From contig NZ_JAPEPZ010000001.1 in NCBI RefSeq assembly GCF_026339875.1, positions 6,200,001 to 6,264,000 of the forward strand: a stretch of 64,000 bases of DNA, written 5' to 3'. Source of the stretch: Streptomyces sp. NBC_01571 (lineage in GTDB: Bacteria; Actinomycetota; Actinomycetes; Streptomycetales; Streptomycetaceae). Shown piece by piece: positions 43,507 to 53,732 of the stretch (position 1 is its first letter; each line of letters opens with the position of its first letter). The notes beneath the pieces were generated by a model. It was not told where the DNA came from. It ran no database searches and was given only the letters and a program-made list of their open reading frames with translations. The position numbers were made by a program, and so were the translations under genes.

Positions 43507-44838
43507 TCACCGCGGATCCGGGACCAGCCGCTCCGGACCGCTCGCCGTCGCCGCCTTGAGCCGGGCGCGCAGGGCCAGCTCCTCATGGGACAGCGGCCCC
43601 GGAGCGATCCGCGGCGGCAGACCGGTCACCGTCGCCCCCGGGGCGAGGGGCGGTTCGTAGTGGTCGGGGGCGGCCCTGAGGGTCAGCGAGGTGATGCCGA
43701 TGAAGACGGCGGTGAAGGCTATCGCCGCACGGGTCCAGCGCTGCACCCGGCGCTCGCTGCTCCAGCGGACCATGAAGGGTTTCCCGGCCCGCAGCCGTTC
43801 CGTCCCGGCGACCTCGGCTAGCCGCCGGTGCAGATGCTCGGGCGCCGCGAGCTCCGGCAGCCGGGCGGCCACGGTCGCGCGCGCGTGCAGCAGCCGGTTG
43901 GCCGCGGCCGGCGTGCTCGCCTCCGTCTCGGCCGCCGTCTCCGGCAGGTCGAGTCCGACACCGTCGTAGAGCAGCAGGGTCCGCCGGTGCATCGGCGGCA
44001 GTTCCAGGAGTACGGAGAGCAGCTCGCGGTCGGCGGGGTCTTCGGGCGATGGCTCCTCGTGCCGGTACCGCGGGCGGATCCGGTGCCAGGGCGAGAGGGC
44101 GTACTCGTACGCGACCGCCCGCACCCACCCCGCCGGATCCCGGTCCACGGCCACCTCGGGCCACCGCTGCCAGGCCGACTGGAAGGCCCGCTCCACCGAC
44201 TCGCACGCCAGCTCGCGCCGCCCGGTGAGCAGATAGGTCTGCCGCAGGAGCGCGGGAGCGCAGAACCCGTAGAGCGCGTCGAAGGCCTGAGCGGGCGTCA
44301 GGCCGACAGACGCGGGCTGGAAACCGGGGCCCCATCCGGGCCCGGCCGCGGGACTCGCCTCGGAGTCGGCGTGTGCCGCCGGCGGCCGCGGCGGCCTGGG
44401 GAGCGGCTGTTCGGGGCCGGCGGCGACACCGGCCAGGACGGGGGCGGCCTCGTCCTGCGCGTCGCCCGGACGTGCGTGCCGTACGCCGTCGCCGTCGCCG
44501 CGACGGCGGGGGCTCCGGCTGCTCCGACGTCCGCTCCGGCGGTCGCCGCGCGCGCCGGGGCTGTCCGGGACGCCGGGGCCATCGGCGACGTCGGGGGCGA
44601 CGCGGACATCCCCCTGACGGCCGGTCACCTCATGGGAGGTCAGCAGCTCGGCGTACGCCTCCCGTTCGCGGCCGCACGGCGTCGCACGGCCGGACTCCCA
44701 CGAGCGTACGGTCGCGGCGGTGACGCCCACCGCGGCCGCGATGTCGGCATGGGTCAGCGACTTGGCCTCGCGCAGTCGGCGGCGCTCCTCGCGGCCGGGC
44801 AGGGGAGTCGCGGAGTCTCCTGTCATCGTGGACCCCAC
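43507..44838 (-). CDS. Cro/C1 HTH protein fused to a sigma-factor-like domain and membrane segment
   Basis: A protein of about 443 residues with an unusual order of parts. An N-terminal helix-turn-helix of the Cro/C1 type ([32 protein letters not shown], residues 35-75) is followed by a disordered Arg/Pro/Ala linker. A sigma-70-like pair then appears: [20 protein letters not shown] and [16 protein letters not shown] (region 2, about 185-225), and [20 protein letters not shown] with [14 protein letters not shown] (region 4, about 285-335). A single membrane segment ([17 protein letters not shown], about 378-394) precedes a short outer tail. GTG at 44838 has ggaaggg 7 bases upstream; ATG at 44826 is the alternative. 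It may be a membrane-tethered regulator. It is divergent from the DUF6350 gene. Confidence 0.75.
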   Translation of the reverse strand: MGSTMTGDSATPLPGREERRRLREAKSLTHADIAAAVGVTAATVRSWESGRATPCGREREAYAELLTSHEVTGRQGDVRVAPDVADGPGVPDSPGARGDRRSGRRSSRSPRRRGDGDGVRHARPGDAQDEAAPVLAGVAAGPEQPLPRPPRPPAAHADSEASPAAGPGWGPGFQPASVGLTPAQAFDALYGFCAPALLRQTYLLTGRRELACESVERAFQSAWQRWPEVAVDRDPAGWVRAVAYEYALSPWHRIRPRYRHEEPSPEDPADRELLSVLLELPPMHRRTLLLYDGVGLDLPETAAETEASTPAAANRLLHARATVAARLPELAAPEHLHRRLAEVAGTERLRAGKPFMVRWSSERRVQRWTRAAIAFTAVFIGITSLTLRAAPDHYEPPLAPGATVTGLPPRIAPGPLSHEELALRARLKAATASGPERLVPDPR

Positions 44839-44943
44839 AGGGCTGCCCTTCCGTACGAAAAGGTACATAGCTGCATATTGAGCGACACATCCAAGCTTTC
44901 CCTGTTACGACGAGAAAGCGCGTGTCGTTGGGAGCATGACGGG

Positions 44944-46650
44944 GTGACACAGATGACCGACCACAGGCTTTCGTTGTCGCTCCTGATCACGCGGATGCGT
45001 CGCCGATCCCCCGGACTGGCCGCCGGATTCCTGGGCGGTGCGCTCGCGGCGGGGCTCGGGCTCGGCTCGCTCGCCGTCCTCGTCATGATGCTCTGGATCA
45101 GCTCGCCGTACCCGGACAGCGGACCCGGCGGCGCGCTGCACGTCGCCGCCGCTCTGTGGCTGCTCGCGCACGGAGTGGAGCTGGTCCGCACCGACACCCT
45201 GTCGGGACTGCCCATGCCGGTGGGTCTCACCCCGCTGCTCCTGGTGCTGTTCCCCGTATGGCTGCTGCACCGCGCCGCGCGCGACGCCGCGGACGCCGAC
45301 GCGGGGGCCTCGGCACGCACCGTGTGGGCCGGGACCGTCGCGGGCTATCTGACCCTGAGCGCGGCGGCGCTGCTCTACACCGCGGGCGGCGAACTGCGGC
45401 CGTCCTGGGCGTGGTCGGGTCTGTGCCTGCCACTGCTCACCGCGAGCGCGGCCGGGGCCGGGGTGTGGACGGCGTACGGGCACCCGCGCGGGCCGGTCCC
45501 GTTCTGGGTGGGCCGGGCTCTCGGCCGCCGGCCGTTGCCCGCCGGGGTACGCCGCTGGGCCACCGGCGAGCTGCCTGCGCCGTGGGCCGGGCGATGGCTC
45601 GGCGCGTCGGCACGGGCGGCGGTCGCCGGGGCGGCGGTGCTCGTCGGGGGCGGGGCACTGCTGGTGGGGGCGTCGCTGGTGTGGCACGGCGATCTGGCGC
45701 GGGAGTCCTTCCAGCAGCTCACCGCGGTGTGGTCGGGGCGGTTCGCCGTACTCCTGCTCTGTCTGGCACTGGTGCCGAACGCGGCGGTGTGGGGGGCCGC
45801 GTACGGACTCGGGCCCGGTGTGGTGCTGGGGGCCGGACACGTCGCGGGGCCCTTGTCCGCGGCTGCGCCGGGGCCGTTGCTGCCGCCGTTTCCGCTGCTG
45901 GCGGCGGTGCCGGAGGCCGGGGGGCCGTGGAGCTGGGCGGCGGCGGGGGTGCCGGTGGCGGCCGGGGTCACGGTGGTGTGGTTCCTGCGGAAGGCGGCCG
46001 GGGGCCGCGGGGGTGCGGCGGACGGGGCCGGGACCGGGGCAGGGCCAGAGGAAGGGGGCGAGGGCTGGTCCCGGGGGCGGGTCGTCGCGGGGGTGGGGGT
46101 CGCGGGTGTCCTGTGCGGTCTGGTGATGGCGCTGCTCGCCGGGCTGGCGGGCGGGCCGCTGGGGGTTGGAGCGCTGGCCCACTTCGGGCCGGTGTGGTGG
46201 CAGGTGGGGGGTGCCGTGATGGTGTGGACGGTGGGGGTGGGGGTTCCGCTGGGGGCGGTGGTGCCGGGAATCGGGCAGGGGCGTCGGCGGCTTTCCTGGG
46301 CGTCTTTGGTGCCTGTGGTGCCTGTGGTGCCCGTGGTGTCTGTGCCGGCGTGGTTGTCGTGGTCTTCGTGGCGGGCGCGTGGTGACGGGGCGCAGGTGTC
46401 GGCGTCGAGGCCGGGGGTGGGATCGGTGGGATCGGTGGTGTCGCAGGCGGTCGGGGAATCGGTCCTCGTGCCGGAGTCGGAGGGTGAGCGGGATCCCAGT
46501 CATGCGCCGTACGACCTTCTGCCGTCCGACGACGACATGGGGATGGCGTCGTGGCACGAGGATGTGGTGCGGGAGGCGCGGTGGGCGGCGTTGCGGGAGG
46601 CGTCGTCGTCGGTGGACCTACGGGAGCCCGATCCGGACCCGGAGGGCTGA
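44944..46650 (+). CDS. DUF6350 multi-pass membrane protein (PerM-like)
   Basis: A 568-residue protein with about ten to twelve membrane segments across residues 20-450 and a soluble acidic tail ([19 protein letters not shown] near 520). The family has been linked to cell division through the mycobacterial protein PerM; that role here is by resemblance only. The GTG at 44944 has a gggag site. Hydrophobic stretches are unusually rich in Val, Gly and Ala, including [14 protein letters not shown] coded by a gtgcctgtg repeat (46310-46340). Followed by a large repeat-filled intergenic region. Confidence 0.75.
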   Translation: MTQMTDHRLSLSLLITRMRRRSPGLAAGFLGGALAAGLGLGSLAVLVMMLWISSPYPDSGPGGALHVAAALWLLAHGVELVRTDTLSGLPMPVGLTPLLLVLFPVWLLHRAARDAADADAGASARTVWAGTVAGYLTLSAAALLYTAGGELRPSWAWSGLCLPLLTASAAGAGVWTAYGHPRGPVPFWVGRALGRRPLPAGVRRWATGELPAPWAGRWLGASARAAVAGAAVLVGGGALLVGASLVWHGDLARESFQQLTAVWSGRFAVLLLCLALVPNAAVWGAAYGLGPGVVLGAGHVAGPLSAAAPGPLLPPFPLLAAVPEAGGPWSWAAAGVPVAAGVTVVWFLRKAAGGRGGAADGAGTGAGPEEGGEGWSRGRVVAGVGVAGVLCGLVMALLAGLAGGPLGVGALAHFGPVWWQVGGAVMVWTVGVGVPLGAVVPGIGQGRRRLSWASLVPVVPVVPVVSVPAWLSWSSWRARGDGAQVSASRPGVGSVGSVVSQAVGESVLVPESEGERDPSHAPYDLLPSDDDMGMASWHEDVVREARWAALREASSSVDLREPDPDPEG

Positions 46651-46662
46651 GGTAACGCACGG

Positions 46663-46828
46663 TTTCTCGCCCCCGCCGCCCCTACCCTCCCCCAAGCTCT
46701 CGACTTCGCTCGAGCAGGGGGACCCACATCGTCCCCGGGTCTCCGCCCCGGACCCCGCCAGGGGCGCTGCGCCCCCTGGACCCCCGCCGTCGCCCGAAGG
46801 GCTCGTCCTCGAACGCCGGACGGGCTGA
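46663..46828. repeat. Dispersed intergenic repeat, copy B (inverted)
   Basis: Inverted relative to copy A: cccctaccctcccccaagct, ttcgctcgagcaggggga, a gccaggggcgctgcgccccctgg-type stem, then cgtcctcgaacgccggacgg. It is joined to copy C through the segment gtgccccatcagcgcggg (46860-46877), which is identical in the 56-kb pair. Confidence 0.85.
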
Positions 46829-46863
46829 CATGCGTGACCCCGAGCGTCAGCCTTCGAGGGTGC

Positions 46864-47247
46864 CCCATCAGCGCGGGCCCGCACCCCCAGCCCGTGCGGG
46901 CCACCCCGCCTGTGCGGAAACATCCAGCCCGTGCGGGCCATCCCGCCTGTGCCGAACCATCCAGCCTGTGTCGAACCATCCAGCCCGTGCGGGACCATCC
47001 CGCCTGTGCCGAACCATCCAGCCCATGCCGAACCATCCAGCCCATGCCGAACCATCCAGCACATGCCGAACTCTGCAGCCCATGCCGACATCTCCAGCGC
47101 ACGCCGGAGTCCAGCGCATGCCCACATCTCCAGCGCTCGCCGGAGTCTCCAGCGCGGGCCCGCATCTCCAGCCCGTCCGGCGTTTGAGGACGAGGCCGTT
47201 CAGGCCGAACGGGAGTGTGGGGGCGGAGCCCCCAGGGGCGGCAGGGG
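46864..47247. repeat. Dispersed repeat copy C with a 19-base minisatellite
   Basis: Between 46885 and 47160 about fourteen units of a 19- to 20-base repeat occur; the clearest, gaaccatccagcccatgcc, starts at 47011, 47030 and 47049. Other units read catcccgcctgtgccg or catctccagcgcacgccg. The array ends at the normal module ccagcccgtccggcgtttga (47169) followed by gaggccgttcaggccgaacg and a gggggcggagcccccag stem. Copy A (7920-7975) has the same lead-in with two or three units, so the array is an expansion of that lead-in. Confidence 0.85.
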
Positions 47248-47274
47248 CGGCAGGGCCAACGGACCTCTTGCGCT

Positions 47275-47375
47275 GAAGATCTCCAGCCCAGGCCCGCATC
47301 AACAGCCCGTCCGGCAAGGCCGTTCAGGCCGGAGCGGGGGCCCCGGGGGCGGCAGCCCCCGGAGGCGGGGACGCG
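47275..47375. repeat. Dispersed intergenic repeat, partial copy D
   Basis: A truncated copy: gatctccagcccaggcccgc, acagcccgtccggcaaggcc, gttcaggccggagcggg and a ccgggggcggcagcccccgg stem, ending at the stop of the next gene. Confidence 0.75.
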
Positions 47376-48242
47376 CTAGTTCTGCGTCCCCAGCACGCCC
47401 CGCAGCTCCTTCGGCAGAAGCTGGTTGCAGGACTGCTTGGCCGCATTGGTGAGCGCGTCGTTCGTGCACGAGTAGTAGTCGCTGTAGACGAGCTGCGCGG
47501 AGAACATCGCGGCGACCATGGCGATGGCGAGGGACGCGGTGACGAGACCGCTGACGGCCGCGGTCGTCTGCGGGCGGCTGTTCGGATCGGGTGCCGGCGC
47601 GTCCGGGTCCGGCTTGCGGGGCTTGGCGCGCAGGGCGCTGACACCCCAGTACAGCGCGAGCGCGCCGAGCAGCAGGGCCACGTACGGCCAGCTGAACAGG
47701 GCGAAGAAGAAGGCCCACATGCCGGAGAGCAGCGCGTAGCGCGCCCGGCGCTGGGCGGGGTCCGTCGGGTCCCAGCGCATTCCGGAGCCAGGACCGCCAC
47801 CGGGTCCTTCCGGGCCGCCCTGGCCCTGCGGGGCCCCGGGCCGCTCGCCGAAGCCGCCGCCGCTCGAGCGGCCCGGCTGCTGGTCGCTCCACTGGCTGCC
47901 CCAGGGGGAGTGCTGTCCGGAGCCGCCGCCGTTCTCGTCCGGGCCCTGTCCGCCGCCCTGTCCGCCCGCGGGCCGTCTGGGCTGCCAGGGCCGGTCGGGC
48001 GTGCCCTCCGGCGGCGGAGCGAACGGATTGTGGTCGTCGGAGCCGGAGCCGGAGCCGGAGCCGGGGCCTGACCCGGACCCCGAGCCGCTCCCACCTGCCG
48101 AGCCGCCCCCGACCGAGGAGTCGCGTCCGCCCGGGGAGTCGCCCTTGCCCGAGGGCGCGTCCCCGTTCTCCTGCGGCGGGGTGGGCGAAGGGCGCCGCTC
48201 GCGCAGCAGGAGCGGAGGGAGTCGGAGACTGCGGTCCGGCAT
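47376..48242 (-). CDS. Membrane protein with long Gly/Ser/Pro-rich N-terminus
   Basis: A protein of 288 residues. Residues 1-150 are Gly/Ser/Pro/Gln-rich, with a (GS)n run coded by a ggagccggagcc repeat near 48040-48070. Three hydrophobic segments follow ([30 protein letters not shown] as two closely spaced helices near 170-200, and [19 protein letters not shown] near 235-255). The C-terminal 35 residues, probably outside, contain two Cys ([21 protein letters not shown]) that could form a disulfide. The ATG at 48242 begins [10 protein letters not shown]. Function unknown. Divergent from purN. Confidence 0.65.
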   Translation of the reverse strand: MPDRSLRLPPLLLRERRPSPTPPQENGDAPSGKGDSPGGRDSSVGGGSAGGSGSGSGSGPGSGSGSGSDDHNPFAPPPEGTPDRPWQPRRPAGGQGGGQGPDENGGGSGQHSPWGSQWSDQQPGRSSGGGFGERPGAPQGQGGPEGPGGGPGSGMRWDPTDPAQRRARYALLSGMWAFFFALFSWPYVALLLGALALYWGVSALRAKPRKPDPDAPAPDPNSRPQTTAAVSGLVTASLAIAMVAAMFSAQLVYSDYYSCTNDALTNAAKQSCNQLLPKELRGVLGTQN

Positions 48243-48625
48243 CAGGTGTGCGTCTTCCCCTTGGTGGTTCTGGCGGGCGGCGTGTCCGCACGGCTTCGTG
48301 CTCGCGACGCGTACCCCGGGTTTCCTGTCCAGGACTCGCACCCAGGGCTCGTACCCCGGACGTTCGTCCCCGGGGCGTCCGCCCCGGATGTTCCTGCCCG
48401 TCCCTGGTCAACGTCCCGCAGACACAGGGCGTTCCCCATGCCGAACGGTGTTCCCGGGAGGGTCCTCCCCAGACGCTACCTTCCGGCCACGCCCCCGTCC
48501 CGTGGGGGCTGCCCGGTGTGCCGGTATCGTTGCTGACGGTCGGCCGGTTCGTAGACTTCCCCGTATCCCGGGGCGCGAAGCATTCGTACGACCGTACAAA
48601 CGCTCCCCCGAGAAAGGGCCCCGTC
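48243..48625. other. Divergent intergenic region before purN
   Basis: About 380 bases. The left part has degenerate repeats of cccggggcgtccgccccgga type (48345-48400). The right part (ttcgtagacttccc, cgtacgaccgtacaaac at 48540-48600) probably holds the purN promoter. No gene or known riboswitch recognised. Confidence 0.45.
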
Positions 48626-49246
48626 GTGGCCAAGGCCAAGCGCCTCGTCGTGCTGGTCTCCGGATCAGGCACGAATCTGCAGGCACTGCTCGACGCCGTC
48701 GCGGAGGCCGGCCCCGAGGGCTACGGGGCCCGGATCGTGGCCGTCGGCGCCGACCGTGACGGCATCGAGGGGCTCGCGCGCGGTGAGCGGGCGGGGCTGT
48801 CCACCTTCGTCCGGCGCGTGAAGGACTACGGCACCCGGGACGAGTGGGACGCGGCGCTCACCGAGGCGGTCGCCGCCCATGAGCCCGACCTCGTGATCTC
48901 CGCCGGGTTCATGAAGATCGTGGGGAAGCAATTCCTCGCCAGGTTCGGCGGGCGGTTCGTCAACACGCACCCCGCCCTGCTGCCGAGTTTCCCGGGGGCC
49001 CACGGCGTGCGCGACGCGCTCGCGTACGGCGCGAAGGTCACCGGATGCACCGTCCACTTCGTCGACGACGGCGTCGACACCGGACCGATCATCGCTCAGG
49101 GCGTGGTCGAGGTCCGGGACGAGGACGACGAGAGCGCTCTGCACGAGCGCATCAAGGAAGTCGAGCGAGAACTGCTCGTCGATGTCGTGGGGCGGCTCGC
49201 CCGCAACGGCTATCGCATTGAGGGACGAAAGGTAGTTATCCAGTGA
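48626..49246 (+). CDS. purN: Phosphoribosylglycinamide formyltransferase
   Basis: A 206-residue enzyme of purine synthesis that formylates GAR using 10-formyl-tetrahydrofolate. The phosphate loop [15 protein letters not shown] is near residues 8-22. The folate and catalytic region is [20 protein letters not shown] near 111 with the catalytic His and, downstream, [11 protein letters not shown] with the conserved Asp near 148. GTG at 48626 has an agaaagg site; the frame is open far upstream but lacks conservation with the family. Its stop overlaps the purH start by 4 bases (GTGA). folD, which makes the cofactor, lies 2.6 kb downstream. Confidence 0.95.
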   Translation: MAKAKRLVVLVSGSGTNLQALLDAVAEAGPEGYGARIVAVGADRDGIEGLARGERAGLSTFVRRVKDYGTRDEWDAALTEAVAAHEPDLVISAGFMKIVGKQFLARFGGRFVNTHPALLPSFPGAHGVRDALAYGAKVTGCTVHFVDDGVDTGPIIAQGVVEVRDEDDESALHERIKEVERELLVDVVGRLARNGYRIEGRKVVIQ

Positions 49247-50832
49247 CCGCCGACAGCACAGTCACGGCCGAGGGCACTGCGGGCACCAGGCGGGCCATCC
49301 GGCGCGCGCTCGTCAGTGTCTACGACAAGACCGGGCTCGAAGAGCTCGCGCGCGGGCTGCACGAGGCCGGTGTCGAGCTGGTGTCCACCGGCTCCACCGC
49401 CGCCCGCATCGCCGCGTCCGGCGTCCCCGTCACCAAGGTCGAGGAACTCACCGGCTTCCCCGAGTGCCTCGACGGCCGCGTCAAGACCCTGCACCCCCGG
49501 GTACACGCGGGCATCCTCGCCGACCTGCGCCTCGACAGCCACCGCGAGCAGCTCGCCGAGCTCGGCGTCGAGCCGTTCGACCTCGTCGTGGTGAACCTCT
49601 ACCCCTTCCGTGAGACGGTCGCCTCCGGCGCGACGCCCGACGAGTGTGTCGAGCAGATCGACATCGGCGGTCCCTCGATGGTGCGGGCGGCCGCCAAGAA
49701 CCATCCGTCCGTCGCCGTCGTCACCAGCCCGGACCGGTACGCCGCCGTCCTGGCCGCCGTCGGGATGGGGGGCTTCGACCTCACCGCCCGCAAGCGGCTC
49801 GCGGCGGAGGCCTTCCAGCACACCGCCTCGTACGACGTCGCCGTCGCCTCCTGGTTCGCGGACGACTACGCCGCGGCCGACACCAGCGGCTTCCCCGACT
49901 TCCTCGGGCACACCTACGAGCGGAAGAACACCCTTCGGTACGGGGAGAACCCGCACCAGGGTGCCGCGCTGTACGTCGACGGCACGGGCGGCCTCGCCGA
50001 GGCCGAGCAGCTGCACGGCAAGGAGATGTCGTACAACAACTACACGGACACGGACGCCGCGCGCCGTGCCGCGTACGACCACGAGGACCCCTGCGTCGCG
50101 ATCATCAAGCACGCAAACCCGTGCGGCATCGCGGTCGCCTCGAACGTCGCCGAGGCGCACCGCAAGGCGCACGCCTGTGACCCGCTGTCCGCGTTCGGCG
50201 GCGTGATCGCGGTCAACCGGCCGGTGACCAAGGAGATGGCGGAGCAGGTCGCGGACATCTTCACCGAGGTCATCGTGGCGCCGGAGTACGAGGACGGCGC
50301 GCTCGAAGCCCTCACCAAGAAGAAGAACATCCGGGTCCTGCGCGCCCACCGGGCGCCCGCCAACCCGGTCGAGATCAAGCAGATCGACGGCGGCGCGCTG
50401 CTCCAGGTCACCGACCGGCTCCAGGCCGACGGCGACAACCCGGCGAGCTGGACCCTGGCCACCGGTGACGCGCTCGGCCATGGCGAGCTGGACGAACTGG
50501 CCTTCGCCTGGCGGGCCTGCCGCGCGGTGAAGTCCAACGCCATCCTGCTCGCCAAGGACGGCGCGTCGGTCGGCGTCGGCATGGGTCAGGTCAACCGCGT
50601 CGACTCCGCGAAGCTGGCGGTCGAGCGGGCGGGCGCCGAGCGTGCCCGCGGTGCGTACGCCGCCTCGGACGCGTTCTTCCCCTTCCCCGACGGCCTGGAG
50701 ATCCTTGCCGAGGCGGGTGTCAGGGCCGTGGTGCAGCCGGGCGGTTCTGTCCGTGACGAGCTGGTGGTGGAGGCCGCGAAGAAGGCCGGCATCACGATGT
50801 ACTTCACCGGGACGCGTCACTTCTTCCACTGA
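49243..50832 (+). CDS. purH: Bifunctional AICAR formyltransferase/IMP cyclohydrolase
   Basis: A 529-residue enzyme for the last two steps of IMP synthesis. The N-terminal IMP cyclohydrolase domain has [15 protein letters not shown] near 24, STGSTAARI near 50, and [11 protein letters not shown] near 117. The C-terminal AICAR transformylase domain has [11 protein letters not shown] near 290 with the conserved Lys-His, [16 protein letters not shown] near 310, and the end [14 protein letters not shown] at 49243 overlaps the purN stop. The operon ends in a hairpin at 50896. Confidence 0.97.
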   Translation: MTADSTVTAEGTAGTRRAIRRALVSVYDKTGLEELARGLHEAGVELVSTGSTAARIAASGVPVTKVEELTGFPECLDGRVKTLHPRVHAGILADLRLDSHREQLAELGVEPFDLVVVNLYPFRETVASGATPDECVEQIDIGGPSMVRAAAKNHPSVAVVTSPDRYAAVLAAVGMGGFDLTARKRLAAEAFQHTASYDVAVASWFADDYAAADTSGFPDFLGHTYERKNTLRYGENPHQGAALYVDGTGGLAEAEQLHGKEMSYNNYTDTDAARRAAYDHEDPCVAIIKHANPCGIAVASNVAEAHRKAHACDPLSAFGGVIAVNRPVTKEMAEQVADIFTEVIVAPEYEDGALEALTKKKNIRVLRAHRAPANPVEIKQIDGGALLQVTDRLQADGDNPASWTLATGDALGHGELDELAFAWRACRAVKSNAILLAKDGASVGVGMGQVNRVDSAKLAVERAGAERARGAYAASDAFFPFPDGLEILAEAGVRAVVQPGGSVRDELVVEAAKKAGITMYFTGTRHFFH

Positions 50833-50895
50833 GCGCGGGCTGCTGCTCACTGGCTGCTGCTCACTGACCATTGATCGCTGATCGTGCAGGCCCGG

Positions 50896-50937
50896 CGGCG
50901 GTTTCCGGCTCCCTTCCGGGAGGGCTGGAAACCGCCG
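50896..50937. terminator. Terminator after purH
   Basis: Arms cggcggtttcc / ggaaaccgccg, extended by a partly paired ggctccc / gggagggct stem. Located 64 bases past the purH stop and before the convergent gene at 51029. A 14-base direct repeat (ggctgctgctcact, twice) lies at 50838-50865 just before it. Confidence 0.75.
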
Positions 50938-51028
50938 TCTGCGCGTCGGCGGACCGGTGTCGGTGGCAGCGAACAGCAAACAGTGGGCAGCAGGCGGTGC
51001 GCGGTGCGCGGTGGGCAGTGGGCGGAGC

Positions 51029-51631
51029 TCAGTACTTCGGCCGGTTGAACCAGGCCTCGCCGTCGGCCTTGCCGACGAACACCGCGATGAGGATCGCGAG
51101 CACGGTGTGCGCCAGTCCGATGACGATGAACGGGTAGATGCCGAGGATCGCGGTCAGGATGCCGAACACCATCGTGGTGATGCGCACGCCGTTGCCGCCG
51201 TTGGCGCACTTCACCCCGAGCCAGATCGCGAGGACACCCCAGGCCAGCACCGCGACCGTCACACCCCACAGGGCGCCGGCCGAGTAGTCGGCGAGCTGCT
51301 GGAACCGGACGTCGTCCTTGAGCTCCGCGTTGTTCTTCGCGGCCGAGACGGCCACCGCGGAGAACGCGATCAGAATGGCGCCGAGTATCTGGAGACCGCC
51401 GATGACGAACAGCATCACGCGTGCGGACTTCACCCCGCCGGGCATCACCATCGGGCCGCCGGGGTAGCCGCCGTACGGCGACTGCTGGACCGGCGGGGCC
51501 TGCGGGTAGCCGTATCCGGGCTGCTGCGGGACGTCCTGGGGGTAGCCGTAGCCGGGCTGGCCCTGGGGCGGGTAACCCGACGGCTGGCCCTGCGGGGGAC
51601 CGTAGGGGTTGTTCGGGTCGCCGAAACTCAT
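51029..51631 (-). CDS. Pro/Gln/Tyr-rich N-terminal, multi-pass membrane protein
   Basis: A 200-residue protein. Residues 1-65 are [18 protein letters not shown] low-complexity sequence. Four membrane segments follow near 75-95, 118-138, 148-165 and 170-190. The ATG at 51631 begins [11 protein letters not shown] and has a gaggaatcc leader. Such Pro-rich cytoplasmic tails on small membrane proteins are frequent in Streptomyces; no specific function is known. Convergent with purH. Confidence 0.7.
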   Translation of the reverse strand: MSFGDPNNPYGPPQGQPSGYPPQGQPGYGYPQDVPQQPGYGYPQAPPVQQSPYGGYPGGPMVMPGGVKSARVMLFVIGGLQILGAILIAFSAVAVSAAKNNAELKDDVRFQQLADYSAGALWGVTVAVLAWGVLAIWLGVKCANGGNGVRITTMVFGILTAILGIYPFIVIGLAHTVLAILIAVFVGKADGEAWFNRPKY

Positions 51632-51788
51632 GGCGGGGATTCCTCCGTTGCCTGGTGCAGGGACGAGGCGCGGCACGGTGCGGAGGAGAGTTTCTGCAGA
51701 GCGGTCCGTCCCCCCGGTACTGCCCGCGGCACTGTGTCGTTCATCGTTCTCAATGCCTTCCTTATTTGTCCAGAGTGCTTCCGGGTGC

Positions 51789-51810
51789 GTTGTGCATGTG
51801 TTGTGCAAGT
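51789..51810. promoter_or_regulatory. Tandem 11-base direct repeat upstream of folD
   Basis: GTTGTGCATGT (51789-51799) and GTTGTGCAAGT (51800-51810) are adjacent and differ at one base; gcaacat follows and gives partial dyad symmetry. One helical turn apart, this could be a regulator site for folD or for the divergent membrane protein gene. Confidence 0.4.
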
Positions 51811-51906
51811 GCAACATCGCTGATCACGGCGGGATCGGGGGAGACGAGGGCGCATGGGAGGCGCCCGGATTGGAACCAGGAGCGGGTCATCCGCGAGGAT
51901 GGGACC

Positions 51907-52761
51907 ATGACCGCCCAGATTCTCGATGGCAAGGCCACCGCAGCCGCGATCAAGTCCGATCTGACCGTCCGCGTGGCGGCCCTGAAGGAGAAGGGCGTCA
52001 CGCCCGGCCTGGGGACCGTCCTGGTGGGCGACGACCCCGGCAGCCAGAAGTACGTCGCGGGCAAGCACCGCGACTGCGCGCAGGTGGGCATCGCCTCCAT
52101 CCAGCGTGAACTGCCCGCGACCGCCACGCAGGAGGAGATCGAGGCGGTGGTACGGGAACTCAACGAGGACCCCGCGTGCACCGGCTACATCGTTCAGCTC
52201 CCGCTCCCCAAGGGCATCGACGAGAACCGCATCCTGGAGCTGATGGACCCGGACAAGGACGCGGACGGACTGCACCCGATGAACCTCGGCCGCCTCGTGC
52301 TGAACGAGCCGGCCCCGCTGCCCTGCACCCCGAACGGCGTCCTCACCCTCCTGCGCCGCTACGGCGTGGAGATCAAGGGCGCCGAGGTCGTGGTCGTCGG
52401 CCGCGGGGTGACCATCGGCCGTCCGATGCCGCTGCTGCTGACGCGGCGCAGCGAGAACGCGACCGTGACCCAGTGCCACACCGGTACCCGGGACCTCTCC
52501 GCGCACCTGAAGCGCGCCGACATCATCATCGCCGCGGCCGGCTCCGCGCACCTCGTCCGCGCCGAGGACGTGAAGCCGGGCGCCGCCGTCCTCGACGTCG
52601 GCGTCTCGCGCAGCGCCGAGGGCAAGATCGTCGGCGATGTCCACCCGGACGTCGCCGAGGTCGCGGCGTGGATCTCCCCGAACCCGGGCGGCGTCGGTCC
52701 GATGACCCGTGCCCAGCTGCTCGTCAACGTGGTGGAAGCGGCGGAGCGCAGTGTCGGCTGA
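51907..52761 (+). CDS. folD: Bifunctional methylene-THF dehydrogenase/methenyl-THF cyclohydrolase
   Basis: A 284-residue enzyme that makes 10-formyl-tetrahydrofolate for purine synthesis, using NADP. Landmarks: [14 protein letters not shown] with the catalytic Lys near residue 47, the folate-site [12 protein letters not shown] near 97, [13 protein letters not shown] near 115, [18 protein letters not shown] near 160 and [14 protein letters not shown] [14 protein letters not shown] near 259. The ATG at 51907 has an aggatggg leader. The DUF3017 gene overlaps its end by 11 bases. Confidence 0.97.
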   Translation: MTAQILDGKATAAAIKSDLTVRVAALKEKGVTPGLGTVLVGDDPGSQKYVAGKHRDCAQVGIASIQRELPATATQEEIEAVVRELNEDPACTGYIVQLPLPKGIDENRILELMDPDKDADGLHPMNLGRLVLNEPAPLPCTPNGVLTLLRRYGVEIKGAEVVVVGRGVTIGRPMPLLLTRRSENATVTQCHTGTRDLSAHLKRADIIIAAAGSAHLVRAEDVKPGAAVLDVGVSRSAEGKIVGDVHPDVAEVAAWISPNPGGVGPMTRAQLLVNVVEAAERSVG

Positions 52762-53455
52762 CGGCAGCTCCGAGAGGGCCGACTCCGCATCGGCCGTACG
52801 GGAAGCGGAGGCAGTGGCGGAAGCCGCCGTACGGGCCGAGGGGTCCGCACGGACGGACGGGGCCGCACGGACGGAAGGGGCCCCGCGGACGGATGCGGCC
52901 GCACGGGCCGAGGGGGCCGCGCCGGCCGTGACGGGGGCGCGGGCCGAGGCCGGGGCCCCGGACGGCGCCGGGTCCGGGGACGACGCGAGGTCCGGGGGCG
53001 ACGCCGAGGAGGGCGACCCCGGGGTGATCGACGCCGTGAGTGCCCCGGACGCCGAGGGGCGGCCGCGCCGCACCACGCGCCGCTTCCCGCTGTTCACGAA
53101 GGACACCGCGCGGCCCGAGGGCGGCGGCCGGGCGGCATCGGGCGACGCCCCGGCCCCGGCCCGCCAGTGGCCCATCCTGGCCGTGCTGGGTTCCGTCGGG
53201 CTCGGCCTGCTGCTGGTCGCGCTGGACGCGTTCCGGTTCGGCACGATCCTGATCGGCGCCGCCTTGCTGGCCGGTGCCGTGATGCGCTGGATGCTGCCCG
53301 ACGTGGGCATGCTCGCGGTCCGCTCCCGCTTCACGGACATGGTCACGTACGGCGTGCTGGGCCTCGCCATCGTCCTGCTCGCGCTGATGGCTCAGCCCAA
53401 TCCGTGGCTGGTGATCCCGTTCCTGGACGACACGCTGCACTTCACGGTCCGCTGA
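52751..53455 (+). CDS. DUF3017 membrane protein
   Basis: A protein of 234 residues. The N-terminal 115 residues are an Arg/Ala/Glu/Asp low-complexity repeat ([16 protein letters not shown]), coded by an 18-base repeat at 52840-52930. The C-terminal DUF3017 part has three membrane segments near 140-158, 160-178 and 197-215. GTG at 52751 overlaps folD by 11 bases with ggag upstream, so the two are coupled. The link between folD and DUF3017 is a common actinobacterial arrangement; the function is unknown. Confidence 0.8.
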   Translation: MSADGSSERADSASAVREAEAVAEAAVRAEGSARTDGAARTEGAPRTDAAARAEGAAPAVTGARAEAGAPDGAGSGDDARSGGDAEEGDPGVIDAVSAPDAEGRPRRTTRRFPLFTKDTARPEGGGRAASGDAPAPARQWPILAVLGSVGLGLLLVALDAFRFGTILIGAALLAGAVMRWMLPDVGMLAVRSRFTDMVTYGVLGLAIVLLALMAQPNPWLVIPFLDDTLHFTVR

Positions 53456-53732
53456 GACCCCCGCGCCGTCCACGCACGGCGCCGCGACCCGTCCTCTCCC
53501 CCGAGTAAGGACGGGCCGCGGCCGGGCGGCCGTGCCGCCCGGGGACAACCCTTCTGCACCGGAACGGGCCTTACAACAGCCGGCAGTTCGCTGTGGCACG
53601 GAAGTGACCGTTCCGCCACCGTGTCCGCGTCGCGTGACGGGAACCGTCCCACCGTCCGGCGCCGTCCCTCGCTCACAGGGAACGCCGGAGGCGGACGAAC
53701 GTCTCCGGAACGCCGCGGGAGGTGGGTGAGCG

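Noticed and set aside
46885..47160. Repeat array considered as a CRISPR
   Set aside because: Units of 19-20 bases are directly adjacent without unique spacers and no cas genes are near.
46834..47452. Open frames across the minisatellite coding for Pro/Ser/His repeats
   Set aside because: They exist only because the repeat has no stop codons; several overlapping frames are equally open and none has a start region.
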